21,713 bases of DNA, from NCBI GenBank assembly GCA_017407885.1, contig JAFQVU010000193.1, positions 1 through 21,713 on the forward strand. Reading direction: 5' to 3'. This DNA comes from Clostridia bacterium (lineage in GTDB: Bacteria; Bacillota_A; Clostridia; Oscillospirales; CAG-272). The position numbers and the translations under genes are program-made. The notes beneath the pieces were generated by a model that worked only from the letters and a program-made list of their open reading frames with translations, made no database searches and was not told the origin of the DNA. Shown in pieces: positions 6,667 to 14,029 of the stretch; the stretch's first letter is position 1, and the number at the start of each line of letters is the position of its first letter.

Positions 6667-7479
6667 TTATATCATTCCGAGCAGACGTTTGATCTGCCCT
6701 TTTGTCTTAACTCCCCTAAAGCCGTGAAACAGCGGTACGTACATCCCCTCAAACCTGCTCGCGATATTGTCAAACGCCGCACGTGCATTTGAATTCTTCA
6801 GCTGACACGCAAGCCGTCCGGTTTCCGCACCGAGCATCAACTCGCGCTCATACGGCACGATTCCGCAAAGCTGTATGAAGGTTCTGTCGATTATTTCATT
6901 TATTCCCGGACGGTCACCGTTAAGCGCCGCCGCGAAATCAAAGCTGTTTATGAGCAGTCGCTGATTCATTATGTGATTTCTCGCCAGATACTCGCCCGTC
7001 TGTCCTGCCGCGCGAATACTCGACGGCTGGTGGGATGCAATTACCACGGCGCTGTCAACCACGCCCGATTCGAGTACCGCAGGCACCCCGAGAGATCCCG
7101 GCGTGTCAAGCAGTATGTGGTCAAACTCCTCGTAACCAAGCGCATCCTCGATGATCCCTGAAAACTCCTCCGCCGTGATATCCCGTCCGCCTTTATACGG
7201 CGCCGCGGCAAACCACAGATTTTCCGAGCGTGTATCACGAAGAAGCACTCGCGCGATATCGGCACGTCCCTTCGCGGCATCGTAGAGATCATATATAATA
7301 TCGTTTTCGACCCCGAGCAAAAGGTCAAGGCAACGCATATCGAAATCGCAGTCGCATAGAAGCACCTTTTTACCTCGGACGGCAAGAGACATGGCAAGAT
7401 TTGCCGCAACGGTAGATTTTCCGACTCCGCCCTTGCACGAAGTTATTAGTGTTATCTTAGCCGTTTTTCTGACCTCCAC
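6667..7479 (-). CDS. MinD-like ParA-superfamily ATPase
   Basis: This 270-residue P-loop ATPase has the deviant Walker A KGGVGKST at 16-23. The MinD-typical segment LDLLLGVENDIIYDLYD matches LDLVMGLENRIVYDL of MinD. The Walker B region HILLDTPGSLG replaces the usual DCPAGIE. The C-terminus, KTKGQIKRLLGMI, could be a short amphipathic membrane-targeting helix like that of MinD. In MinD the family role is ATP-dependent membrane binding to position the division site. The annotated GTG lies inside the SD. ACG at 7464-7462, 8 nt after GGAGG, would give the MinD-like N-terminus (M)AKITLITSCKGG. No minC or minE is adjacent; the MGS-like gene follows. A MinD-like regulator of another process remains possible. 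Confidence 0.85.
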   Translation of the reverse strand: MEVRKTAKITLITSCKGGVGKSTVAANLAMSLAVRGKKVLLCDCDFDMRCLDLLLGVENDIIYDLYDAAKGRADIARVLLRDTRSENLWFAAAPYKGGRDITAEEFSGIIEDALGYEEFDHILLDTPGSLGVPAVLESGVVDSAVVIASHQPSSIRAAGQTGEYLARNHIMNQRLLINSFDFAAALNGDRPGINEIIDRTFIQLCGIVPYERELMLGAETGRLACQLKNSNARAAFDNIASRFEGMYVPLFHGFRGVKTKGQIKRLLGMI

Positions 7480-7535
7480 CTATGCGCGCGTGACGGATGC
7501 ATGCGCTTATTGATATCACCTGCAAAATGTCAACA

Positions 7536-7576
7536 AACAACAAGACCGTTCATCTAAAAATGGCGGTTTTGTTGTT
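7536..7576. repeat. Inverted repeat in leader of MinD-like gene
   Basis: Arms 7536-7548 and 7564-7576 pair over 13 positions. There is one G-U on the plus-strand RNA and one A-C mismatch on the minus-strand RNA, with a 15 nt loop. It lies within the predicted transcript leader of the minD-mgs operon. No T-tract follows on either strand. Confidence 0.5.
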
Positions 7577-7606
7577 AACTTACATATTGGCTAATGTGAC
7601 ATTAAT

Positions 7607-7636
7607 ATGATACCATATTTTTGCGTTTTCTGTCAA
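7607..7636 (-). promoter_or_regulatory. Sigma-A promoter of minD-mgs operon
   Basis: On the minus strand TTGACA (7631-7636) and TATCAT (7607-7612) are 18 bp apart, with a TGG extension before the -10 box. The predicted leader is about 120 nt. Confidence 0.7.
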
Positions 7637-7802
7637 TACCTCACAGCGAATTTTACGCAAAAAAAATGAAATTTTACATTTTCGACAAAAAATTCAATCC
7701 GTTTTCATCAATTGCACAATCTGACATGATTTTACTCGCCGTTTATTCGCATTTTGTAGAAAAAACCGGCGTTATTATTGCAGAATATTTACAAAATACT
7801 CA

Positions 7803-7831
7803 TTGTAATTTGCCGTAAAATATTGTATAAT
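7803..7831 (+). promoter_or_regulatory. Sigma-A promoter of glyA
   Basis: TTGTAA (7803-7808) and TATAAT (7826-7831) are separated by 17 bp. The leader of about 70 nt is almost pure A and T until the SD. Confidence 0.75.
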
Positions 7832-7906
7832 TGTTTTAATAGTATATTATTATAATTATTATTATAAAATATCTTTAATATCTGTACATCATAAAGGAGA
7901 CACAAA

Positions 7907-9154
7907 ATGGTTAAGGAAAACATGAATTTTATCAAGCAGTTCGATCCCGAGGTCGGCGAGGCTATCGAAAAGGAATACGCCCGTCAGCAAAGAGGTCTTG
8001 AGCTTATCGCATCCGAGAACGTCGTTTCCCCTGCTGTTATGGCGGCTATGGGCACCGTTCTCACGAACAAGTACGCCGAGGGTTATCCCGCAAAGCGTTA
8101 CTACGGCGGATGCGAATGCGTAGATATCGCGGAAAACATCGCTATCGAGCGGGCATGCAAGCTCTTCGGTGCAGAGCACGCAAACGTACAGCCGCACTCC
8201 GGTGCACAGGCTAACACCGCGGTTTATATTGCTCTTCTTCAGCCCGGCGATACCGTTCTCGGTATGAACCTCGCACACGGCGGTCACTTGACTCACGGAA
8301 GTCCCGTAAATATCTCCGGTCTTCTCTACAACTTCGTTCCTTACGGCGTTGAGGACGACGGAAGAATCGACTACGACAAGGTTGAATTCCTCGCGCAGGA
8401 GAATAAGCCGAAGCTAATCGTTGCAGGCGCATCCGCGTATCCGCGCGTGATCGACTTCAAACGTCTTTCCGAGATCGCAAAGAGCGTCGGCGCTTATCTC
8501 ATGGTTGACATGGCTCACATCGCGGGACTTGTTGCGGCAGGCGTTCATCCCAGCCCCGTTCCGTACGCTGATATCGTTACCACCACAACTCACAAGACTC
8601 TGCGCGGCCCGAGAGGCGGTATGATCCTCTGCCGCGAGGAGCTTGCAAAGGCGATAAACAAGGCTGTATTCCCCGGCACACAGGGCGGCCCCCTCATGCA
8701 TGTTATCGCATCGAAGGCAATCTGCTTCGGCGAGGCATTAAAGCCCGAATTCAAGGCATATCAGGAGCAGATCGTAAAGAACGCAAAGGCTCTTGCAGAT
8801 GCCCTTGTCGCTGAAGGCTTCGATCTTGTATCCGGCGGTACGGACAACCATCTCATGCTTCTCGACCTTCGCTCCATGGGCATCACCGGCAAGCAGCTCG
8901 AAAAACAGCTTGACGAGGTATACATCACCGTCAACAAGAACGCGATCCCGAATGATCCCGAGTCTCCTTTCGTAACCAGCGGCGTGCGCATCGGTACTCC
9001 CGCAGTTACCTCGCGCGGTCTCAAGGAAGACGACATGAAGACTATCGCTCACCTTATCAAGCTCACCGCAACAGATTTCGAGAACTCCGCAGACTACATC
9101 CGCGCCGAAGTTACCAAAATCTGCGACAAATATCCGCTCTACGAAGGCAAATAA
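7907..9154 (+). CDS. glyA: Serine hydroxymethyltransferase
   Basis: This 415-residue, fold type I PLP enzyme interconverts serine plus tetrahydrofolate with glycine plus 5,10-methylene-tetrahydrofolate, feeding one-carbon metabolism in the cytosol. Signatures include [36 protein letters not shown], the PLP lysine K230 in [14 protein letters not shown], and the conserved [10 protein letters not shown] region. Length equals the family norm. SD AAAGGAG (7893-7899) is 7 nt before the ATG, preceded by its own promoter. No terminator with a T-tract follows; instead the gene runs into a hairpin-rich island. Confidence 0.98.
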   Translation: MVKENMNFIKQFDPEVGEAIEKEYARQQRGLELIASENVVSPAVMAAMGTVLTNKYAEGYPAKRYYGGCECVDIAENIAIERACKLFGAEHANVQPHSGAQANTAVYIALLQPGDTVLGMNLAHGGHLTHGSPVNISGLLYNFVPYGVEDDGRIDYDKVEFLAQENKPKLIVAGASAYPRVIDFKRLSEIAKSVGAYLMVDMAHIAGLVAAGVHPSPVPYADIVTTTTHKTLRGPRGGMILCREELAKAINKAVFPGTQGGPLMHVIASKAICFGEALKPEFKAYQEQIVKNAKALADALVAEGFDLVSGGTDNHLMLLDLRSMGITGKQLEKQLDEVYITVNKNAIPNDPESPFVTSGVRIGTPAVTSRGLKEDDMKTIAHLIKLTATDFENSADYIRAEVTKICDKYPLYEGK

Positions 9155-9162
9155 TATATACC

Positions 9163-9227
9163 ATGCACCGCCGCGTATGAAGCGCGGCAGCGCCACCAAA
9201 CCCAGGCGAACAGCGTAGCGAATCCGC
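9163..9227 (-). repeat. 65 bp repeat unit, copy A
   Basis: Matches copy B (9409-9473) at 51 of 65 positions without gaps. It contains a hairpin GCCGCG / CGCGGC around a 7 nt loop. On the minus strand one frame reads RIRYAVRLGLVALPRFIRGG, and the matching frame of copy B stays open with mostly conservative changes. Confidence 0.75.
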
Positions 9228-9408
9228 ATATGCTCGCGGCGGCACACCGCCGCTCGGGAGAGGAGGTGCTGTCACTCAAGCAGGTCGCAAAGCGACACTG
9301 CCACGAGTTCGCGTGCGAACTCGACGCGCCGCTCCGCCCTCCCCTCCACCCCACCAGGCTCGGCTGGCGCAAATCTTAAGATTATACAAACAAAACATGC
9401 CGAACAAG

Positions 9409-9473
9409 ATGCACTGCCGCGCACGTAGCGCGACAGTACCAGCAACCCAAGGCGGAGAGCAAAGCGAATCCGC
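9409..9473 (-). repeat. 65 bp repeat unit, copy B
   Basis: Ungapped partner of copy A. The stem shifts by compensating changes: a U-A pair and a C-G pair are gained where copy A has a mismatch and a loop, and one pair is lost. The minus frame reads RIRFALRLGLLVLSRYVRGS. Confidence 0.75.
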
Positions 9474-9777
9474 CGCCCCTTAGCGGTACTCCCCCTGCGC
9501 GAAGCGCAATATAGGACTCCACCTCGTAAGAGCCAAGGAAAGAGGGAGAGCACGAGAGGGGCGAAAACCTACGGATGATGAGTTGGTTGTCGCCCCTCTC
9601 GTATCCGTATCCCCTCTGCCGTGCGAGCACGGAAGAGGCCGCATCCCCGAGCCGCGTTTACGCGGTGAGGTCTTTCCCCACGCAAGGAACGAGCCGCGTG
9701 CGGCGGGATCGTACCCCTACAATAGGTGTGCGTACCGCGAACCGCGGAGCATACCAAAACAAAAAGGAGCACGAACA

Positions 9778-11037
9778 ATGATAAAAATAACCGGTGCCGA
9801 GGTGCTCTCGGTAGGAACCGAGCTGTTGCTCGGAGATATCGTAAATACCGATGCAGCGTACATCTCGCGCGGTCTTGCCGCACTGGGAATAAACCAGTAC
9901 CACCAAGGCGTGGTCGGGGACAACCCCGAACGTCTTCGCGAGGCACTTGAATTCGCGCTCTCGCGCTCCGATCTCGTCATTCTGACCGGCGGACTCGGTC
10001 CCACCTACGACGATCTCACCAAGGAGACCGCCGCAAGTCTCATGGGGCGTGCAATGTATCTGCACGAGGAAAGCTTCGAGCGTATGCGCGCAAGATTCGA
10101 GAGCCGCGGACTCACTATGACCGAGAATAACAAAAAACAGGCTGTTATGCCCGAAGGCGCTGTCGTATTTAAAAACGATTACGGTACAGCTCCCGGACTC
10201 GCCATCGAGGACGAGGCAAAGGGAAAGATCATCATTCTTCTGCCCGGTCCGCCGCGTGAACTTGAGCCGATGTTCGACGAGCAGGTAGTCCCCTACCTCA
10301 AAAAGCTTTCTGACCACGTGCTTCTTTCTAAAACGGTAAATATCTTTGGCATGGGCGAATCCAAGGTCGAGACCGTCCTGAAGGATCTCATGCTTGAATC
10401 GACCAACCCCACACTTGCTCCCTACGCCAAGGACGGCGAGGTACTCCTGCGCGTCACCGCAGCAGGCGCAAGCGAGGACGAGTGCGCGGCAATGTGCGAT
10501 GATATGATCGAAAAAATACGCAAAACCGAGGTCGGCGAGTACATTTACGGCGTGGATGCCGGCTCGCTCGAAGCGGCGCTCGTTAATGAACTGCTTCGGC
10601 TTGGTAAAACAATCTCCGCCGCGGAATCGTGCACGGGCGGATACGTGGCAAAGCGCATTACCAATGTCAGCGGTTCAAGCTCGGTTCTCGACGGAAGCAT
10701 CGTGACATACGCCAACCGCGTGAAGGAACAGTTTGTAAACGTTGCGCACGAAACACTCGAACGCCACGGCGCGGTGTCACGTGAAACAGCAATCGAGATG
10801 GCGCGAGGTGTCCGTAAGTTGTTCGGTGCAGACATTGGTATCTCAACTACGGGCGTTGCAGGCCCTACCGGTGGTACTCCCGAAAAGCCGGTCGGACGTG
10901 TGTATGTCGGCGTATCATACGGCGAGTACGAGGAAGTGCGCGAACTAAATCTCGGCGAGCGCGCCACTCGCGAATATATCCGCTACGTCAGCGCGAGCAA
11001 CGCGCTTGACCTTGCAAGACGCGCACTTTTGAAATAA
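9778..11037 (+). CDS. cinA: CinA: MoCF-like domain plus nicotinamide-nucleotide amidohydrolase domain
   Basis: The protein has 419 residues. The N-terminal domain (about 1-170) has the molybdopterin-binding-like fold with VGTELLLGDIVNTDA, LTGGLGPTYDDLTKE and LLPGPPRELEPMF; related COG1058 domains hydrolyse ADP-ribose-type pyrophosphates. The C-terminal domain (about 268-419) is PncC-like, with SAAESCTGG (E283, S284, C285) and TGVAGPTGGTPEKPVG, which deamidates NMN to NaMN for NAD recycling. The ATG at 9778 is chosen because AAAAAGGAG precedes it and MIKITGAEVLSVGTELL matches family N-termini; the open frame extends to 9583, but that part is repeat-island sequence. A parS-like site lies inside the gene. 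Confidence 0.95.
   Translation: MIKITGAEVLSVGTELLLGDIVNTDAAYISRGLAALGINQYHQGVVGDNPERLREALEFALSRSDLVILTGGLGPTYDDLTKETAASLMGRAMYLHEESFERMRARFESRGLTMTENNKKQAVMPEGAVVFKNDYGTAPGLAIEDEAKGKIIILLPGPPRELEPMFDEQVVPYLKKLSDHVLLSKTVNIFGMGESKVETVLKDLMLESTNPTLAPYAKDGEVLLRVTAAGASEDECAAMCDDMIEKIRKTEVGEYIYGVDAGSLEAALVNELLRLGKTISAAESCTGGYVAKRITNVSGSSSVLDGSIVTYANRVKEQFVNVAHETLERHGAVSRETAIEMARGVRKLFGADIGISTTGVAGPTGGTPEKPVGRVYVGVSYGEYEEVRELNLGERATREYIRYVSASNALDLARRALLK
10773..10788 (+). promoter_or_regulatory. Degenerate parS-like site inside cinA
   Basis: GGTGTCACGTGAAACA matches the parS consensus TGTTTCACGTGAAACA at 14 of 16 positions, with a perfect right half-site and core. The mismatches are at positions 1 and 4. 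It lies within the PncC-domain coding part. Confidence 0.4.
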
Positions 11038-11098
11038 TCTATGTTTGTCATGAAAAGAAAGGAAAGCCATCATTAATTTCCACTGAAAGGACAACACT

Positions 11099-12379
11099 AT
11101 GAATCAAAAAGAGCTTATTTCCGCGATTGAAAGCGGAAAATACAACTCTATATTCACAGACCTCTACGGTGCCGAAAACGTAAAAGCACAACAGACTCGT
11201 TATATAAACGCCGTCAACGAATTCGCGGCGCTTTTCGGTGCAGAGCGCGACATTTCTCTCTTCTCCGTCGCAGGCAGAAGCGAAATATCCGGCAATCACA
11301 CTGACCACAACTATGGTAAAGTCCTCGCGGCTTCAATCAATCTCGACATCATCGCCGCCGCGTCTCCACGCGACGATATGCGAATCAACATAAAATCCGA
11401 GGGGTTCCCTATCGACAAGGTTGACATAACCGATCCTACCGTTGACGAGTCGCTTTACTACACATCGACGTCCATCATCTCGGGCATGTGCTCGGGATTC
11501 CTCAAGCACGGATACAAGGTCGGCGGTTACGATGCTTATACCACATCGAATGTTTTCAAAGGCTCGGGGCTTTCGTCATCGGCGGCATTTGAAGACATGG
11601 TTGGACTTATCCTCAGCGGCTTTTATAATAACGGCGAGGTCGAAAACGCAGAGATTGCAAAAATCGCGCAGTATTCAGAGAACGTCTTCTTCGGCAAACC
11701 GAGCGGACTCATGGATCAGACCGCATGCGCTGTCGGCGGTTTCATCGCTATCGACTTCAAAAATCCCACAGCGCCTATTATCGAAAAGCTTCCATTTGAC
11801 CTTTCGGCGGCAGGCTACAGCCTATGCATCGTAAACACAGGCGAAAACCACGCCGATCTCAACGAGGATTACTCTTCTGTCCCTGCCGACATGAAGAAGG
11901 TCGCATCCTACTTCGGCAAGCAGGTGCTCCGCGAGGTTCCGCTCGAGGAAATACTCGCAAATATCAAGGCTCTGCGCGCTTTCGCAGGCGATCGCGCAAT
12001 CATGCGTGCGATACATTTTAAGAACGAGAACGAGCGAGTTACAAAGCAGACTGCCGCGCTCAAATCGGGCGATCTTGATGCTTTCCTTGACGGCGTAATC
12101 GAGTCGGGCGATTCGAGCTTCAAGTATCTGCAGAACGTCTACACGGTGAAGAATGTGCATGAGCAGGGACTCTCGCTCGCACTCTGTCTTACGGAAATCG
12201 CACTTACCGGAAAGAAAGCTGCATGGCGTGTTCACGGCGGCGGATTCGCAGGCACGATTCAGGCGTTTGTTGCGAACGACGATGTTCCCGAGTTCAAAAA
12301 GGCGCTTGATGCCGCTTTTGGTGACGGTGCAACGACTGTACTTAAGGTGCGCCCTTACGGTGCTATACGTATAGAATAA
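11099..12379 (+). CDS. Galactokinase-type GHMP kinase
   Basis: This 426-residue kinase phosphorylates a sugar at C1 using ATP; galactose is the default substrate of the family (Leloir pathway). The family landmarks are the signature GRSEISGNHTDHNYG at residues 59-73, the GHMP ATP loop KGSGLSSSAAF (154-164) and the C-terminal VHGGGFAGTIQAF (378 onward). In the signature, the usual GEHTDY of GalK reads GNHTDH, a variant I associate with a clostridial branch, so specificity is less certain and no symbol is given. SD GAAAGGA precedes the ATG. No galT, galE or sugar transporter is nearby. The stop overlaps the next start (TAATG). Confidence 0.88.
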   Translation: MNQKELISAIESGKYNSIFTDLYGAENVKAQQTRYINAVNEFAALFGAERDISLFSVAGRSEISGNHTDHNYGKVLAASINLDIIAAASPRDDMRINIKSEGFPIDKVDITDPTVDESLYYTSTSIISGMCSGFLKHGYKVGGYDAYTTSNVFKGSGLSSSAAFEDMVGLILSGFYNNGEVENAEIAKIAQYSENVFFGKPSGLMDQTACAVGGFIAIDFKNPTAPIIEKLPFDLSAAGYSLCIVNTGENHADLNEDYSSVPADMKKVASYFGKQVLREVPLEEILANIKALRAFAGDRAIMRAIHFKNENERVTKQTAALKSGDLDAFLDGVIESGDSSFKYLQNVYTVKNVHEQGLSLALCLTEIALTGKKAAWRVHGGGFAGTIQAFVANDDVPEFKKALDAAFGDGATTVLKVRPYGAIRIE

Positions 12380-12825
12380 TGGCAAAGAAAAAGAAAAAAC
12401 GCTCAAAAGCCGCGCTCGCCGTGCCCGAAACGGCGGGCGCGAAAAAAAAGCCGTTCAATGTAAAGCGTGCACTTTTGATCGCGCTCTCAACGCTTGCAGC
12501 GTTCGCGCTTTATGAAACGCTCATCTCGCTGAACGCGCTGCCGGTTGGCGGCATACCGATTATAATGCCGATATATTTTATTATCGTGACACTGCTCCTC
12601 TGCGCGATAATTTTCCTGAACCGCGGATTTTCGGGCAAGGACGTCACCCCCGATATGTTTTCGGGCGATGCCGATCCCGAGCATATAAAGGTGGTCTGCG
12701 AAAACATCAATCGACAGAAAAAGCTCGCGCGCAAGCTGATGCTGGTTCTCCTGCCGTTTCTATTATCGATATTCTTTGATATGCTCTATCTCTTCTACGG
12801 CGATTTCTTCTCGTGGCTGTGGTGA
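12379..12825 (+). CDS. Small three-helix membrane protein, unknown
   Basis: This 148-residue protein was not recognised. It begins with a strongly basic tail (AKKKKKRSK), followed by three hydrophobic segments at about 30-51, 58-80 and 119-142. The loop between the last two is polar (GKDVTPDMFSGDADPEHIKVV) and ends in a basic stretch (NRQKKLARKL). The positive-inside rule suggests a cytosolic N-terminus. Translation is coupled to the galactokinase-like gene by TAATG (12377-12381). It may simply be a housekeeping membrane protein co-transcribed with its neighbours; context gives no function. Confidence 0.8.
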   Translation: MAKKKKKRSKAALAVPETAGAKKKPFNVKRALLIALSTLAAFALYETLISLNALPVGGIPIIMPIYFIIVTLLLCAIIFLNRGFSGKDVTPDMFSGDADPEHIKVVCENINRQKKLARKLMLVLLPFLLSIFFDMLYLFYGDFFSWLW

Positions 12826-12902
12826 GGGGCGACACCCGTGTATAGATGCCGATTAGCAGCCCCCAAAAAGCACAAATGAAAATAATCAGGACAATCAAAA
12901 CT

Positions 12903-13682
12903 ATGGATTTTTCCGTTTACACGCTCGCATCGAGCTCAAAGGGTAACTCCGTCTATATCCGCTGCGGCGACGATGAACTGCTCATCGACGCCGGTATCAG
13001 CTGTAAGCGTATATGCGATGCTCTTGCCTCGCTCGACTCTGACATATCGCGCATCAAGGCGATATTCGTGACACACGAGCATTCCGACCACGTGTCGGGA
13101 CTTGAAACGATTGCAAAAAAATATAAAATACCGATACACATAACAGAGCCGTCCGCACGTGCTTATCTGCGCAGCGAAAAGACCGCTCATGTCGCCGAAT
13201 CAGCGATAATTCACCCGCCTCTCTTCACCGAGCAGATCGGTGTACTCACGGTGCGTTCATTCGTGACCTCGCACGACAGCGCGGCAAGTGTTGGTTACAT
13301 CGTAACAGACGGCACGCCCGAGCATACGCTCGCACTTGCTACCGACGTCGGATGCATCACGGATGAGGTGTCGGACGCGCTTATGGGATGCGAGAACGTC
13401 ATACTCGAATCAAATCACGATGAAAATATGCTCCTCTGTGGGCCTTATACATACGAACTCAAACGGCGCATCCTCTCGCCCTGCGGTCATCTATCGAACG
13501 AAGCCGCGGCGGTGTTTATATCGCGCCTCGCCGAATCCGGAACGAAGCGCATCCTGCTCGCACATCTGAGTGAGGAAAACAATCTGCCCGAGCTTGCGTA
13601 TCATTCTTCCCTTTGCATGATTGAGGGAAAGGATATTTTTCTCGGCGTCGCCGCGCCGAATACGCCGACGCGCCTTGTATAA
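12903..13682 (+). CDS. walJ: MBL-fold metallohydrolase, WalJ/YycJ family
   Basis: The protein has 259 residues from ATG 12903. The metallo-beta-lactamase signature THEHSDH gives H58, H60, D62 and H63. Other likely metal ligands or conserved positions are SHDSAASVGY, LATDVG, SNHDENML, CGHLSNE and LAHLSEENN. WalJ is tied to the WalRK cell-wall regulon and has been linked to coordination of replication and division; its nuclease or hydrolase substrate is uncertain. The frame is open to 12846, but MDFSVYTLASSSKGNS matches family starts and AGGA at 12888-12891 serves as SD. walJ followed by rlmH is a conserved Firmicute neighbourhood, here with an island between them and no walRK visible. Confidence 0.9.
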   Translation: MDFSVYTLASSSKGNSVYIRCGDDELLIDAGISCKRICDALASLDSDISRIKAIFVTHEHSDHVSGLETIAKKYKIPIHITEPSARAYLRSEKTAHVAESAIIHPPLFTEQIGVLTVRSFVTSHDSAASVGYIVTDGTPEHTLALATDVGCITDEVSDALMGCENVILESNHDENMLLCGPYTYELKRRILSPCGHLSNEAAAVFISRLAESGTKRILLAHLSEENNLPELAYHSSLCMIEGKDIFLGVAAPNTPTRLV

Positions 13683-13782
13683 AGTACGCTTACTTTTACG
13701 CAGAGTCACTTCGTGCAGCAAAATAGTATTAATATGGTTGAAGAGTCGAAAATATCTTCGGTCGTTGGGTAGCGAAGCGGCG

Positions 13783-13823
13783 GCACGGGAGTGAATGACT
13801 GCCGGCGGCAGTCAGAGCCGTGC
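13783..13823. repeat. Nested palindrome
   Basis: An inner perfect hairpin GACTGCC-GGC-GGCAGTC (13797-13813) is enclosed by GCACGG (13783-13788) and CCGTGC (13818-13823). No T-tract follows, so this is a structural repeat rather than an obvious terminator. Confidence 0.6.
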
Positions 13824-13914
13824 AGTGACCGAGCCGCAGCGAGACCCGAGCGTAGGCGAAGGAGCCGGAGCGAGGCGGGCCCCGACTACCGAGAGCGTCC
13901 CCCTCGAAGCTCTA

Positions 13915-14029
13915 TGCAAACACTCTATGAGCGAATGCGTATATTGAAGTTCTTTGCGGATGCTTTCAGCACATCTTCGATGTGCGAGCAAGAAAGCGAC
14001 CTTTTTCCTATACAAATCCCCCACACAAA
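13915..14029 (+). repeat. Dispersed intergenic repeat, copy 2
   Basis: 13915-13957 matches 97-139 at 37 of 43 bases, and 13990-14029 again resembles 153-187 (AAGAAAGC ... CCCCCACACAAA). Between the blocks the hairpin differs from copy 1: GCACATC-TTC-GATGTGC (13969-13985) inside an outer GCTTTC / GAAAGC pair. It ends at the rlmH SD. Confidence 0.75.

Larger units (their letters stand above)
7480..7906. other. AT-rich divergent intergenic region, no gene seen
   Basis: This 427 bp stretch separates the MinD-like gene (minus) from glyA (plus). It holds the two promoters and one inverted repeat listed separately. A 65-codon open frame at 7621-7818 has no SD and the low-complexity composition of AT-rich spacer, so it is not called. 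No riboswitch or T-box pattern was recognised. Confidence 0.7.
9155..9777. repeat. Non-coding hairpin-dense repeat island between glyA and cinA
   Basis: No credible gene is seen in these 623 bp. It holds two diverged copies of a 65 bp unit and many perfect hairpins: GTCGC-AAA-GCGAC (9284-9296), a 9 bp hairpin at 9304-9323, 13 bp arms at 9552-9564 and 9590-9602, a 12-position hairpin with one mismatch at 9613-9638, and CCGCGT-TT-ACGCGG at 9652-9665. Composition is GC-rich compared with the neighbouring promoter regions. Short blocks recur at 1-90 and 13770-13830. Confidence 0.75.

Noticed and set aside
7621..7818. 65-codon open frame in the minD-glyA spacer
   Set aside because: No SD; composition is that of AT-rich spacer with runs of Lys, Phe and Ile; it overlaps the minD promoter.
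7838..7906. Riboswitch or T-box ahead of glyA
   Set aside because: The leader is short and almost pure A and T, without conserved riboswitch motifs or a terminator/antiterminator pair.
8738..9247. Minus-strand 169-codon frame overlapping the end of glyA
   Set aside because: Most of it is antisense to a certain glyA; only the repeat-unit portion is of interest and is reported as a repeat.
9552..9609. H-type pseudoknot
   Set aside because: The 13 bp stem is joined to the second arm with no connecting loop and only 5 nt would have to span about 20 bp, so simultaneous pairing is sterically unlikely; reported instead as alternative structures.
9583..9777. In-frame N-terminal extension of cinA by 65 codons
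   Set aside because: It has no SD at 9583, reads through hairpin repeats with Arg/Pro-rich low-complexity sequence, and the family N-terminus begins at 9778 behind a good SD.
9155..9777. CRISPR array
   Set aside because: Only two diverged 65 bp units, no regular short repeats with uniform spacers, and no cas genes.
12846..12902. Longer walJ from ATG 12846
   Set aside because: The 19 extra residues do not resemble the family, and MDFSVYTLASSSKGNS at 12903 does.
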